Shown here piece after piece: positions 23,341-35,000 of a stretch of DNA of 64,000 bases. The position numbers and the translations under genes are program-made. The stretch's first letter is position 1, and each line of letters opens with the position of its first letter. The stretch lies in contig QJPP01001581.1 in NCBI GenBank assembly GCA_003996215.1, forward strand, positions 310,001 to 374,000, given 5' to 3'. The notes under the pieces were generated by a model. That model was not told the DNA's origin and searched no databases. It saw only the letters and a list, made by a program, of their open reading frames with translations. The stretch is from Jaltomata sinuosa. Its lineage: Eukaryota; Streptophyta; Magnoliopsida; Solanales; Solanaceae.

Positions 23341-25166
23341 CTCAACGGTGCCCACATCCACAACCCTCTTTTTCTTGAGCAATTCCTTTATGAATTTGCA
23401 TACCCCGGCATTTGCATTAAGTTTATTGAAAGTTTGCTAAACATGTCAACAAACTTATTGAATTTGTTCTCTTCCTTCTTCTTATTTAATCTTTGAGGGT
23501 ACGGAGGAGGTCCCTTGGGTAGTGTGGTCTGCATGCTTTCCATAATAGGAGTGTCCTCCTAAATATCTATGGCCACTTGGGGAGGAGATTTAGCTTCCTC
23601 CTTCTCATCATCTTTATAAATATTCAATGGAAATTGGGTGCACCAAACTTCACCCCAACTTCCGATTCTTCAACGTCTTTTTCACACACAGCCTCTTGTT
23701 CTTTGTCACATGGCTCCACAACGGGTTTAACACTAGGCATTTTCACCACATCAGTCAGCTTTTCCAAAACATCCTCAATAGGTTTTTTCACCATACCACT
23801 CATTCTTCCACTTTTAGTAACAATAGCCATAACATGAGCGTCATTTTGAGGATTGGTTATGGTGTCACTAGGGATTGTTCCCTTCATCCTCGGATTCATT
23901 TGAGTGGATATATGGTTCATTTGATCCTCAAGATGCTTGATTGAGGCTGAATAAGATCTCACAATTTGATGAAGTATTGAAACTTCACTTTTAAGCTCAC
24001 TAACCCTGGTATTTATTATCTCTACCCTTTTCTAAATCAAGGGCAACATGTCCTTTATCTTTGAGTTACTGGGATTTCTTGTGGAGGGTTGATACAAAGT
24101 GTCCGACTTATTTGGAGGTACTTATGGATTGGAATTTTGGTGATTATATCTATCACCATCTTTGTCACGGTCCCTCTAATTTCCATCTCTCTCCTTGTCC
24201 TTTATCCAACCTTGATTCTCTTCCCTTGGGAGAAAATACCGGGGATAAGAACCCACAGACAAATAGCAAAGTTTACCATCCATGATGGTCATTATCTCAT
24301 CATTACTAGCCTTGATCTCTGGTGTACTCACGACATTCACAGTCTTAGCACTTCTGGCCTCCATCATATGCTTGGCCAATAAGTCTATTTGCATCATTAT
24401 CTTGTCCATGGTTTCATCCCTTTCTTAATCCTTTTTCTGCATCACATTTTGTCACAATAGATATGGTCACTCTCGAGGTAGGAATATAAGCCTCCCTTGT
24501 GTGCCAAGGTTGGTTAGTCTTGGTCATTCTCTCTAGAAGGGATGAGGTGACACCAAACTGTTGGTCCATAAAAGTACCACCCCCAAGGTTGTTGGCCATG
24601 GACTATTTCATTGAGTTCAAAGCCCTATAAAAGCTTAGTAGCAACACATTATTTGGCAATCCATGGTTGGGACACAACACGAGTTTCTTTTTAAATCTCA
24701 ACCATGCCTCGTGCAAAGGCTCATCGGGAAGTTGGCAAAAGTTGGTGATTTCATCCCTCAGCTGCATCATTCTTAAGGGAGGGAAAAAGCTAACCATGAA
24801 AGCCTCTACCAACTCAGCCCAAGAGGTGATTGACGTATCCGATAGTTCTTCCAACCATATTGTGGCTTCCCCCATTAGAGAGAAGGGGAATAGGCGAGGT
24901 CGAATTGATTCTTGGGGAATATTTTGGAATATGAAAGGTTGGCATATCTCCACAAAGTTTTGGATGTGCCTATTTGCATCTTCGTGTGCTACTCCTCTAA
25001 ACATCCCTTTCATTTGTATAAGATGGAGCATAGAGATAGTGACGTGGAACACTGCGTTTCCAACCATGGGAGGTAGGTGGATTTCACCTACTCCTCCTTC
25101 AATTATGGGTTTATTGGTTGCATCCATAAGTATGTCAACATTTTCATTATTTCCCACTTCACTCAT
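23341..25166 (-). pseudogene. Athila-like gag
   Basis: The likely start is the ATG at 25166 (MSEVGNNENVDIL). The retrotransposon gag core is clear: DANRHIQNFVEICQ, RPRLFPFSLMGEATIWLEEL, ITSWAELVEAFMVSFFPPLR, CQLPDEPLHEAWLRFKK. A C-terminal part follows with a coiled-coil-like stretch (KHLEDQMNHISTQMN near 23900). The right-hand element has the same order (58690-59900). Stops at 24603 and 24414 and frameshifts break it. It would have formed the virus-like particle. Confidence 0.85.
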
Positions 25167-25270
25167 GGGTTGTCTGCTCAACACACAAAAATAACAAACC
25201 AAATAAAAAGGAACAAACACTCTACGATGTGATTTCAATTCACCATTAAAAAGGCTATTCAAACACAATT

Positions 25271-25290
25271 CCTTGGCAATGGTGCCATTT
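25271..25290 (-). other. Primer-binding site (tRNA-Asp type)
   Basis: The minus strand reads AAATGGCACCATTGCCAAGG just inside the LTR. It is a degenerate version of the TGGCGCC-type PBS of Athila/Tat elements, seen more clearly at 58055-58072. Its place fixes the element orientation as minus. Confidence 0.7.
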
Positions 25291-26283
25291 TTCATAACGC
25301 TCAAATGACACTCTCCATTATGGAGGTGACCGCGATCATTAAGCAAAATAAAATTTTATATTACCCGTTATGAGTCGGGGTCGATCCCACAGAGAATTGT
25401 AGCTTAGCCAATGAGATTGTAGAAAGGACCTCACAACGAGAGTAGATTGTCCAAACTACAAATAATGTAAAAAGGGGGGGAATTAGAAATCTGTCACAAT
25501 TCAATTCCAAACCAAATAATAAAGTAAATGTGTGGTATAAACAAGAGAGAGAACGACAAGGGATGTGTTTCTGATGGGACTTAATCACGGGTCTAGGTAC
25601 TTGCTCAAATGCATAAATTCTCACTATGTTTAGGTATCATTAGTTTTAAGCATGAATGTTAATATTTTGATCTCACAATTATTTATCCAACGATCTTTAT
25701 TCAAGCACCATTGTTTAGGCATAAACCAACTAATATAGGCATGGGGAGGTCACACTATCTCTAGCTTAGACCCTTAAATAGGTATTTCTGGTGAATTGAG
25801 CTATTTTTAGCCTCAATCTAAGTGGAATCCCAAGTACCCACTAGCAATTTCACATCCGAAATTATGAACCCCTTTCTCAAACAAGAATATAATCAAGTAA
25901 ATTAAATCAATGTTTGCAACCACAAATTTTAAAGTTAAAATATGGTGAAATCACTAGACCTATGTCATATTAGCAATTATAGATACAAATAAGCAAGACC
26001 CATACCCTTTTTATCAAGTACTCATCATCAACACATCCCTAGACAAGGAGATTTATCTACTCATGCTAAAGGAAGAAGAAAATATACCCATAGGGAAATT
26101 CAAATTCTTTTTCATTAATTGTATCAAAAATCCAATATCCAAGCTCAAATTTAAAAGTCCAAGGTTGAAGATTGAGAAAATTGAGTGAAACCCTCTATCT
26201 TGCCTTGGGAGAGAAACTTGCTCAAAAACTGAAAACTATTCAAAAACTATGCCCCAATTGGGTTTTAGAATATTCCTAATTCG

Positions 26284-26290
26284 TTATATA
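26284..26290 (-). promoter_or_regulatory. TATA-like box of minus-strand family 1 LTR
   Basis: TATATAA on the minus strand lies directly downstream of the palindrome cluster at 26322-26560, matching the layout of the forward LTR. Confidence 0.5.
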
Positions 26291-26321
26291 AAAGTGGACA
26301 AAATCTCCCCTCGGGAGCTGT

Positions 26322-26560
26322 GCGCCACGATGTGCAGTTCACACATCACGTTGTGTGCGTCACACAGCTCTACACAAGCAAACTATTTACTTGAGCTGAT
26401 CTTCAGTCATTATGCAGAGTAGGGTGTGGTTCGCACCAGGCCTTGAGCATGTCGCATTGCGGTCGCACCCCTTAACAGATGCTTCTTTTTTCTTTTAAGA
26501 TTCATGCGGATGGAGGTGCGGACCGTACCAAGGGTTGTGCATGTCGCACGGCCATTGTAC
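26322..26560 (-). repeat. Palindrome cluster in minus-strand family 1 LTR
   Basis: Words of the GTGCG-N3-CGCAC family are present, though more decayed than in the forward LTR: GTGCGGACCGTAC near 26517, GTGTGCGTCACAC near 26355, GTGGTTCGCACC near 26426 and ATGTCGCATTGCGG near 26450. It has the same position relative to the TATA box as in 4209-5719. Confidence 0.65.
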
Positions 26561-26764
26561 CTCTCTGCAGAATCTTCATCTCACTTGATCACTTCACACT
26601 TCAATTCCTTTTGAGCTCTTTTGGGTCCAATTCCTTGTTTTCTACTTTGACCAAGAGTACCTGCATTCATATTAATAAAGTCCATAAGAACCTCTAAATC
26701 TCATCAAAACATAACAATAATTCATGATTAAAGGCTCAATAAGTTGGTAGATTACCGACTTATC

Positions 26765-27613
26765 AGCTAGCGCTTAATTATTCCTGATTTAAGAATGGTA
26801 TTTACCATCATGGCTTCATTATTAGTCTTGTTTTCGAGCATGATTATTGTTATTTTCCTTTCCTCCTTCCCTTCATACTTGAGTTTACCAGTATACTGCC
26901 TATTTCTAAAACTCTCTTTATATATTGTTATTGCAAGGATCCTAGGTGCATTATTTCCTTCCTTCACCTCTATATGTGAGAAATATATTTCTAGTAGCTA
27001 TCCAAGTATGTTGTTTTCTACTTGTATCCTTTTGTGCTAGCATTTGTTTACCTATTTGTTACTCTATGACTACTTGTTTTATATATGCTATATTATTGCC
27101 TTTATATCTTATATGCGCTAATTCGGCCTATAATGCCTACTGGGTACCCGTTGCTTAGCAATTGGTGCTCATACTACACTCTGCATCTTTTGGTGCAGAT
27201 CTTAGTATGGGCCATCCCGCTGATATGTGGAGACTCATGTGGGCTGACTTTTGGACTATCCAAGACTAAGGGTGAGCTCTTGGCGATCGGATCTTAGCTT
27301 TTAGTTCATCTTTTGTATTATGTACTTTTTTACTATTTAGAGATATATGTATATATACTTTTGGATCCTTTGTACTCTGTTGATGTAGTTTCACCTCTTA
27401 TACTATGATACAAAGTTTTTGGTTTGGTTTAGCTTCCGCTTATGCATTCTTATTGCTTATTTCTTTATGTTGTTCCCTTGCTTCCGCTTATTTACTGTTC
27501 TTCTGCTCGCTTGTTGGATAATAGCCCATTACTAACTATTTCAGGCTATGGGGATTGGTTCGCCTATTGGGAGGTTGTAGGTGCCATCATGATTGAGAAA
27601 TTGGGTTGTGATA
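26765..27613 (+). repeat. Truncated 5' LTR of element C
   Basis: The last roughly 850 bp of an LTR of the same family as element A: ACCAGTATACTGCC, TGTTATTGCAAGGAT and GGAGGTTGTAGGTGCCATCATGA match 41200-41931. It ends GTGATA (CA mutated to TA). The left part is missing at the junction with the minus-strand Athila-like LTR at 26764. Small ORFs here are not genes. Confidence 0.8.
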
Positions 27614-27616
27614 GCC

Positions 27617-27628
27617 TGGTATCGGATC
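27617..27628 (+). other. Primer-binding site of element C (initiator-Met type, mutated)
   Basis: TGGTATCGGATC lies four bases after the LTR end. The standard PBS of this group, seen intact in element A at 41935, is TGGTATCAGAGC, so this copy has lost two to three positions. Confidence 0.7.
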
Positions 27629-27827
27629 CTAGGTTCACCAGTGTCATTGATGTAGGAGCCAATGTCTAGTAGAGTCCTACGGATTGGGGCGGAGACATTT
27701 GTATTCAATCTTTAGGAGGCTACAACGGCATCTTAGGAAACATGGACCTTTTCTTACTTCTATCTTTATGCGTAGTATCCTTGAAGGTTTCTTCAAATCT
27801 CACTTGTTCTAGTTCACTCTTCCACAG

Positions 27828-29412
27828 ATGGTTCGTATGAGATCATCGACATTAGGCAATAGATATCCTTTGACCCTTGCACCTCCCACTCCAGCTAGGG
27901 GTGAGGGTGGTCGCAAGGGTAGAGGTCGAGGTCATGCCTGAGCAGTGCCACCTGGTAGAGCTACTAGGGTCGAGAATGATCCTGAGTATGAGTTTGAGCC
28001 TGGCTTTGTTCTCGAGCAGTAGCATGTGGACCAGGGGACATCCCAGGTGCCATCATCTCTAGTACCAACTTCAGCACCAGCTTTGATATCAGTCCTAGTT
28101 CAGTCTGCAGGTATTCGAGGTTTACTTCTACAGTTATTGGGTATGATCGGGGATCAACCTTCTTAGGTAGCACAGACATCCGCTCAAGAGGCATCCCTGG
28201 GTGTACAGAGTTCAGGAGTGCAGCCTGCTACTATGGTTCCCCGTGCTGAGGTTATTCCTATTCTAGCTATTGCACAACCTCTTGCTACTCACCCAGTTAT
28301 GATAGAGATGGAGTAGAAGGGCAGATTTTTGAGATTAGCACCACCTAGATTTTCTGTTGCACAGGGTAAGGATCCGCATAATTTTATTACTACTTGTGAG
28401 GAGATGATATATCATTTGGGGTTATTGGAGACTCACGGAGTTGATTATACTATTTAACAGCTAGAGGGCCCAGCTAAGTTATAATGGCAGGCCCAGGTTG
28501 CTTGCAGACCATCTTTGTCTCCTCTGTTACCTTGGTCAGAGTTCTATGAGGCCTTTATAGACAAGTTCTTACCTCAGAGCGATAGAGAGCGTCATAGGGA
28601 GTAGTTCACTAGACTTATGAAGGGTTCTATCACGGTATTTGAGTATGACACTAGTTTCCACCAGCTTGCTCTATTTGGAGCCATGATTATCCCTACTAAG
28701 ACTGACAGGATCCATAGATTTGTTTGGGGTCTGAGACTAGAGTTCACACAGATAGTTGAGGTATTGGTTTCTAGCGTACGATCCTTCCAGGCTATAGTGG
28801 ATCATGTTCACACTATGGAGAATTTGCACCATCATAATCCGGGGGCCAGAGATAAGAGGCCACGACATCAGGGCAGCTACAGTAGTCCTCATTATGGTAG
28901 TAGAGGTTCAGGCCAGTAGGGCCAATGTTATCAGCTACAGCAGCACCAGGTTCAGTCTAGTTGATCGATTCAGGCATTATTTCAGTCTTCTGGTGGGTCA
29001 CAGTTTGAGCAGGGTTAGAGTAGTCAGCAGGTTTATAGTGGTCAGACTTTGAGGGGTGCAGCTTCTGTGGCATCAGGCCATGGTGGCCACACAGGTTTAG
29101 CTGGTTCATCTCGATAGTTTATCCCATTAAGGTCTTTATATGAGTATAGGGTTAGTGGTCATTATGCTAGAGATTGCCCCCAGTGGGGTACAGTTCAGCC
29201 AGCTGCTCAGCCAGCTCAACCCTTGAGAGCAGTTCAGCCACCAGTTAGAGGAGGTGGTGTTCAGGGTCGAAGTGGTTCCCTGCGTGGTAGTACAGTTGGT
29301 AGCGATGGTGGCCAGTCAGGTGGTTGTCATTGTCAATGCTATTTGGTTCCTGAGAGACCGGAGGTAGAGGCCTCGGATGCTGTGATCACATGTGCAATTT
29401 TTGTATGCCGTT
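27828..29412 (+). pseudogene. Element C gag (chromovirus)
   Basis: The frame from the ATG at 27828 starts MVRMRSSTLGNRYPL. The gag core follows: RFLRLAPPRFSVAQGKDPHN, ITTCEEMIYHLGLL, SEFYEAFIDKFLPQSDRER and ITVFEYDTSFHQLALFG (28620-28680). A zinc knuckle is at 29140-29185 (LYEYRVSGHYARDCPQ), but both expected first cysteines are replaced (Leu/Ser and Tyr side), so the CCHC is broken. A Gln/Gly-rich tail follows. Several in-frame stops occur. The lineage is Tekay-like. Confidence 0.85.
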
Positions 29413-32400
29413 AGTCAACTTTGGCTCTATTTGATCTTGCATCTACTTGCTCGTATATTTTTGCCTACTATTTGCCTTGTTTGGGGTTGTCTAGTGAGTT
29501 GTTATTTTTGCATGTATTTGTTTTGACCCCATTAGGAGATTCTTTAGTAGTGGATCGGATTGTGAGATCCTATATGATTTCTGTTGGTGATTTGGAGACT
29601 TGCAGAGATTTGATGATTCTTAATATGTTAGACTTTGATGTGATTTTGGGCATGGACTGGTTATCCCCTCATCGTGTAGTTTTGGATCATTATGCTAAGA
29701 CCATTACTATAGTCATGCTCAGTATATCCCCGATTATATGGCAGGGTTCTGTTAGCCGCGCACCGTCTAGGATTATTTCTTTCCTTCATGCTTGGAAGTT
29801 GATTTCTCATGGGTGTTTAGCTTATCTAGAATATATCTGAGATGCTAGTTCTAACACTTCATCTCCTGAGTCGATTCCTATAGTTAGAGATTTCTTAGAT
29901 GTGTTTCCTACCAACCAACCAGGCCTTTCACTTGAGAGAGATATCGACTTTGCTATTCAGTTAGAGTTGAGCACCAGGCCCATTTCTATTTCTCCTTACA
30001 GTATGTCTCCAGTTGAGTTGAGGGAGCTTAAGGACCAGCTCTGGCCGAGTGTATCACCTAGGGGTGCTCGAATTGTGTTTGTGAAGAATAAAGATGGGTC
30101 GATGAGGTATGTATTGATTATCGGCAGCTGAGTAAGGTGACTGTAAAGAATAGGTATCCAATGTCGTGCACAGATGACTTGTTTGATCAGCTTCAGGGTT
30201 CAGCTATGTTTTCAAAGATAGATTTGAGTTCATCTACCACCAGCGGAGGATTAGGGCAGAGGACATCCCTAAGACAGCATTAAGGATTTGTTACAGCCAT
30301 TATAAGTTCCTGGTGATGTCTTTTGGGTTGACTAATGCCCCCGCAGCTTTCATGGACTTACTGCACAGGGTGCTTAGACCATCTCTGGATATGTTCATGA
30401 TGGTCTTCATAGATGACATCCTGATATACTCGCGGATTAGGGATGAGCATGAGTAGCACTTGAGGATTGTACCTCAGACTTTGAGAGATCATCGGCTTTA
30501 TGCCATGTTTTCAAAGTGTGAGTTTTGGATTGAGTTAGTTATATTCCTAGGACACGTGGTATCTAAGGATGGGATTAGAGTGGACCTGGGTAAGATTTCA
30601 GCAGTTTGTGATTGGCCAAGACCTACTACTCCTACCGAGGTTTACAGCTTTATTGGGTTAGCAGGGTACTACAGGAGGTTCATCGAGGGGTTTTCTTCCA
30701 TAGCAGCACCTTTGACTATGTTGACTAGGAAGGATGTCCCATTTTAGTAGTCGGATTAGTGCGAGGATAGATTCAGAGGCTTAAGGCTTTATTGACTTCA
30801 GCTCTAGTGTTGACTTTGCCAGTTAAAGGTCAAAGTTTTTAAGTATATTGTGATGTTTTTGGGGTTGCTCTTGGTTGTGTGTTTATGCAGTAGGGTAGTA
30901 TGATTGCATATGTGTCGAGGTAGCTGAAGGTTCACGAGCACAATTACCCCACTCATCACTTAGAGTTGGCAGCGGTAGTCTTTGCATTCAAGATTTAGAG
31001 GCACTACTTATATGGGGTTCACTATGAGATATTCACCGATTACCATAGTATTTTGTACATCACGAGTCAACAAGAGTTGAACTCTAGGTAGAGGAGATGG
31101 ATTGAGTTATTGAAGGACTATGAATTTACTATTCTGTATCATCCAGGCAAGGCAAACGTGGTAGCGGATGCCTTGAGTCGGAAGACAGTGAGTATGGGCA
31201 GCCTAACTTCACTTTCAGTTTTAAAGTGGTTGTTGGACTTGAACATCCAGTGCTTGGCTAACCGTTTGGTTAGGTTTGTCTTTTCAGATCCTAGCAGAGT
31301 TCTCACCAGTATTGAGATTCGTTCTACCTTGGTTGATCAGATTCAGAGCCGTTAGTTTGAGTATCAGCGGTTGTGTGACCTCTGTGATTAGGTTGTTCGG
31401 GATGAAGCTAGCCGAGCTACTCTATATTTAGGTGGAATTCTGAGGTTTGACAGTCGTCTTTATGTTCTAAGAGTGGGTGATTTGATACAGTTGATTCTTT
31501 GTGAGGCACATTGTTCTAAATATTTCATCCATCCTGATGCAGCCATGATGTATAGATATTTGAGACAGTTTTACTGGTGGAGTGGTATGAAGCAGGACAT
31601 AGCGGGTTTATATCTCGGTGCTTGAACTGTCACTAGGTGAAGTTCAAGCATATGAGACCTGGTGGTTTCATGCAGCGAGCTCTCATTCCTTAGTAGAAGT
31701 GGGAGGGGATTAGTATGGACTTTGTAGTTGGGTTGCCTCATACTTATTGAGGGTTTGACTCCATTTGGGTGGTTATTGACCAGATGACTAAGTCAGTGCA
31801 CTTCTTACCAGTTCAGACTACTTACAGTGAAGAGAGGTTAGCTCAGATTTACCTTTGTGAGATTGATTGGCTACATGGGGTCTCAGCTTCTATCATTTCA
31901 GACCGCAGCACTCAGGTCACATCTCAGTTTTGGAGGGCTATTTAGTGAGACATGGATACAGAGGTTCACCTTAGTACCGTATTCCACCCTCAGACAGATG
32001 GCCAGTACAAAAGGACTATTCAAGTCCTGGAGGACATGCTTCGGGCCTGTGTTCTTGAATTTGGAGGTTCTTGGGATCAATTTGTGCCTTTGGCCTAGTT
32101 TGCTTATAATAATAGTTTTCATTCGAGAATTGGCATGGAACCTTTAGAGGCATTGTCTGGTAGGCATTGCAGATTGCTGGTGGGTTAGTTTGATAGTTAA
32201 AAGTGTAGGCAATAGAGTACCGACTTGCTTTGTGATTCCTTAGATAGAGTTTGAGTGATTTAGGACAGACTTTGATCAACCAAGAGTAGGCAGAAGAGCT
32301 ACACTAATCGTGGACTTCGTGCCTTAGAATTCAATTTTGGTGACTTGGTGGTCCTCCATGTATCACCCATTAAGGGCGTGATGAGATTTGGTAGGCGGGG

Positions 32401-32792
32401 CAAGCTTAGCCCCAGGTACATTGGGTCATTTGATATTCTTCATAGGGTTGGTGGTGTTGCCTACATGTTAGCTTCTCCTCCAATGTTTCCAGTTTTCCAT
32501 ATTTTTATGTTGAGGCTGTATGTTCCAAATGAGTCACATATGTTGCAGTGGGATTCGATACAGTTTAATGAGAGTTTGTCTTTTGTTGAAGAGCCGCTAG
32601 CTATTCTGGCCAGAGATGACAGGAGGTTGAGATCTAGGGAGATTACGATCGTTAAGGTTCAGTGGAGGCACCATTCGATCAAAGAGGCTACCTTGGAGAC
32701 CAAGAGAGAAATGTAGGCTCAGTATCTGCAGCTGTTTGAGCCTTTAGGTACTCCCTTGCTCTTGACTTTTACGGATAAAAGTCCTTTTTAGT
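29413..32792 (+). pseudogene. Element C pol: protease-RT-RNase H-integrase-chromodomain
   Basis: The domains are in standard gypsy order. In the protease region the active-site triplet area reads FDLASTCSYIF, where DPG/DSG would be expected. RT has VFIDDILIYSR near 30400 after frameshifts at 30110-30460. RNase H includes HYEIFTDYHSILYITSQQEL near 31020 and YHPGKANVVADALSRK near 31140. Integrase has MDFVVGLPH near 31715, ISDRSTQ near 31895 and DGQYKRT near 31995; the catalytic Glu is Lys, as in the fragment at 1140. The C-terminal chromodomain-like end (LRSREITIVKVQWRH) is at 32630. Many stops make it non-functional. Confidence 0.9.
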
Positions 32793-32801
32793 AGTGGATG
32801 A

Positions 32802-33435
32802 TGTAATGACCCTTCCGGTCATTCCTGTACGTACGCTTTCTTCGTACTGTTAAAGCTTGCCTGTAGCAGCCCCAAGTCATTTATGGCTTGCTGGGACCGA
32901 TGGTTCAGTGCCTTGGCCGTTTGTTTAGTCGTTATGGTCGTTTCTCTATTTTAGAGCCTTAACTTAGGATACCATTGACTTTGGTCAACATTCATGTTAA
33001 ACGCGCTAAGAATCAAATACCGACAGTTTCGTTAGATCCAGAGCGAGGATTTTGGTCTAGATGGACCCTTGGCCGGGGTATGGGAGCTTTCAATTTGATT
33101 TTGTGTTAGTTTTTGTGTATTCTAGCCACTTGAACTTCAGAGTTTGACTTTGTTCAACATTCAGAGAAGAAGGCCTCGAATGGAAATTTTAACTGCGTTG
33201 TTAGTTCCGGAATGTTGACTTTGCACTAGAGGAACCTTTGATTTGGGTCCTGAAGCTTTCAGACTCGTTTTAGGCCTTGGTGTTCAGTTAGGGAAAAGTT
33301 GGCCTAGTTGGTTTTTGGGTGTGGGGCCCACTTTTCATTAAATTGACCTCTATTGGGATTTTCGTAGATTTCGTTGAGTCCAAAATGTTGTTTTTAGTAG
33401 AATAGCTCTGCTCATTTGTGTTTGCGGGGCCCCAG
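32802..33435 (+). repeat. Truncated 3' LTR of element C
   Basis: It starts TGTAATGACCC, as LTR A does (37365, 46094), after TAGTAGTGGATGA. It matches about the first 630 bp of LTR A up to GTTTGCGGGGCCCC and then stops. From 33436 the sequence is LINE ORF1, so the LINE insertion or a deletion removed the rest. Confidence 0.85.
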
Positions 33436-35000
33436 ATTGTGAATATCATGGCTAAAAGTGTGTACTACATAGTGACAAAGGATGACGTAGCCTACCAAAT
33501 GAGACCCCTAATATATGATACCAGATTCAAGCCAAAAGAAGAAACCACTCAAGCCATAGCATGTATTACCTTCCCAGACCTTCTCCCCACATTCTTTGTA
33601 AAGGAAGCACTATTTTTCCTTGCCTCTGCTATAGGCAAACCACTACACCTAGACTTGGCCACCATTAACAAGACTCGACCAAGTTGTGCTAAGGTCAAAG
33701 TTGAAGTAAACTTAGCAGCAAAGTCTCAGATAGAATCAAAATAGAAGTGGTGAATGACATTACTAAGGAATCGAGAGTCAAATGCATCAAAATTCAGTAT
33801 GAAATGCTCCGTAAATACTGCATGCATTGTAAACTGCAAAGTCATAAAGAAGATGAGTGCAGGAATTTAGACCCAGAGCTGGGAAACATGTTTTACATAA
33901 ATTATGACTCTAAGAAGGGACAATAATACCTACTCACAATAAACCCCACGGCAACACAATAAGAAGACATGCAGGTTACTAAGGGAGATGGAACCCCACT
34001 AATAAGAGATTCAAGCTAGAAAAAGACGCGAATAAATTTTCCGAGTGATATAGCTACAAGAATTACTCCGTAGGAGGACAATATTAGCACATACAATACG
34101 TTTAAGGCATTAGCAAATGTAGACACAGAGGACCATAAGAAGGAAGGAGAAATAAACCAAAGTGAGCAAGAGGATGGTGATGCAGATAATATGATGCCAC
34201 ACAAGGAGGAGAGAGATACAAATAATAAAGGGGATACATCTTCACAGGAACCACACCACAATACAGCAAATTCACAAGTTCCAAAAAATTCCTTGATGGA
34301 AATTATTTTACAAGAAGAGAAAAAAGATGTAAACAAGGCAAGAGAGAAAGGGTTACAGGTGGTCCTGAGTCATGCTGATAGAGAAACTAGTTCTAACCTA
34401 GATAGAGAATATTCAGATATAGATAAAAAGGATCTAGATAATACTAATCAGTCAGAAGACCAGGCAAGGAATAAACAAACATCTGGAGAAGAAAGCATCT
34501 TTGTGGGGATAGAAAACAATACCTCTGAACTAGTGGTTTCTCAGGCTCCACAAGATGAGCAGAAACTGCTAATGGCTTTGGCTAATACAAGCTTTCAGAG
34601 ACCTCTACAAATATACACCAGTGACAATCTAGAATGGAGCCAAAAATTGAAGGAAGAATAGTAGAAGGGGAAATTAATCCTTACAGTTCCATCAACAGGG
34701 GTTTCTACTAATGCTCCAATTCTATATACAGGCACCAAGATCATTCCACCCCTCAAGACCCTGCATAACATTGTTTCACATTAGCTTAATGAGTCATAGG
34801 AAAAAATCATAGAGGCAGAGGACACAACAGATAATATTGAAGAAAAAGAAGAACAGGACAATAATCACAACATCAATAAAGTTTGCAGAATTGTAGGTAT
34901 TTCTCCAAAAGCACAAGCAAAAGGGAAGAAGTCAAAGAGCAAAACAAAAGTCAAACTAACCAGGGTAGTCCCCAAGAGAGGTTTGAAAAATAATCTTTAA
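33436..35000 (+). pseudogene. L1-type LINE ORF1 (DUF4283 domain and zinc knuckle), 5' truncated
   Basis: Coding begins inside a DUF4283-type domain (MAKSVYYIVTKDDVAYQMRP; DLLPTFFVKEALFFLASAIG; KPLHLDLATINKTRPSCAKV). A plant LINE zinc knuckle follows, YCMHCKLQSHKEDECR near 33820, with all CCHC residues present but in a shifted frame. The C-terminal half is charged, Gln/Glu/Lys-rich and low in complexity (34190-34660). The frame finally ends KRGLKNNL at a TAA at 34998-35000 that overlaps the ATG of ORF2 by one base (TAATG). ORF1 proteins bind the LINE RNA. The N-terminus and 5' UTR are missing. Confidence 0.85.

Larger units (their letters stand above)
25292..26764 (-). repeat. 5' LTR of minus-strand Athila-like element (family 1)
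   Basis: This LTR is about 1.47 kb. On the minus strand it begins TGATAAGTCGGTAATC at 26764 and ends GAGCGTTATGA at 25292, the same family as 4209-5719. The end is one base away from the expected TTATCA. It contains the palindrome cluster (26322-26560), TATATAA (26284-26290) and TCTCTGTGGGATCGACC near its 3' end. The outer end abuts the broken 5' LTR of element C. Confidence 0.85.

Noticed and set aside
24667..25194. 175-codon plus-strand ORF
   Set aside because: It is the antisense shadow of the minus-strand gag, whose motifs (RLFPFSL, EATIWLEE) are unmistakable.
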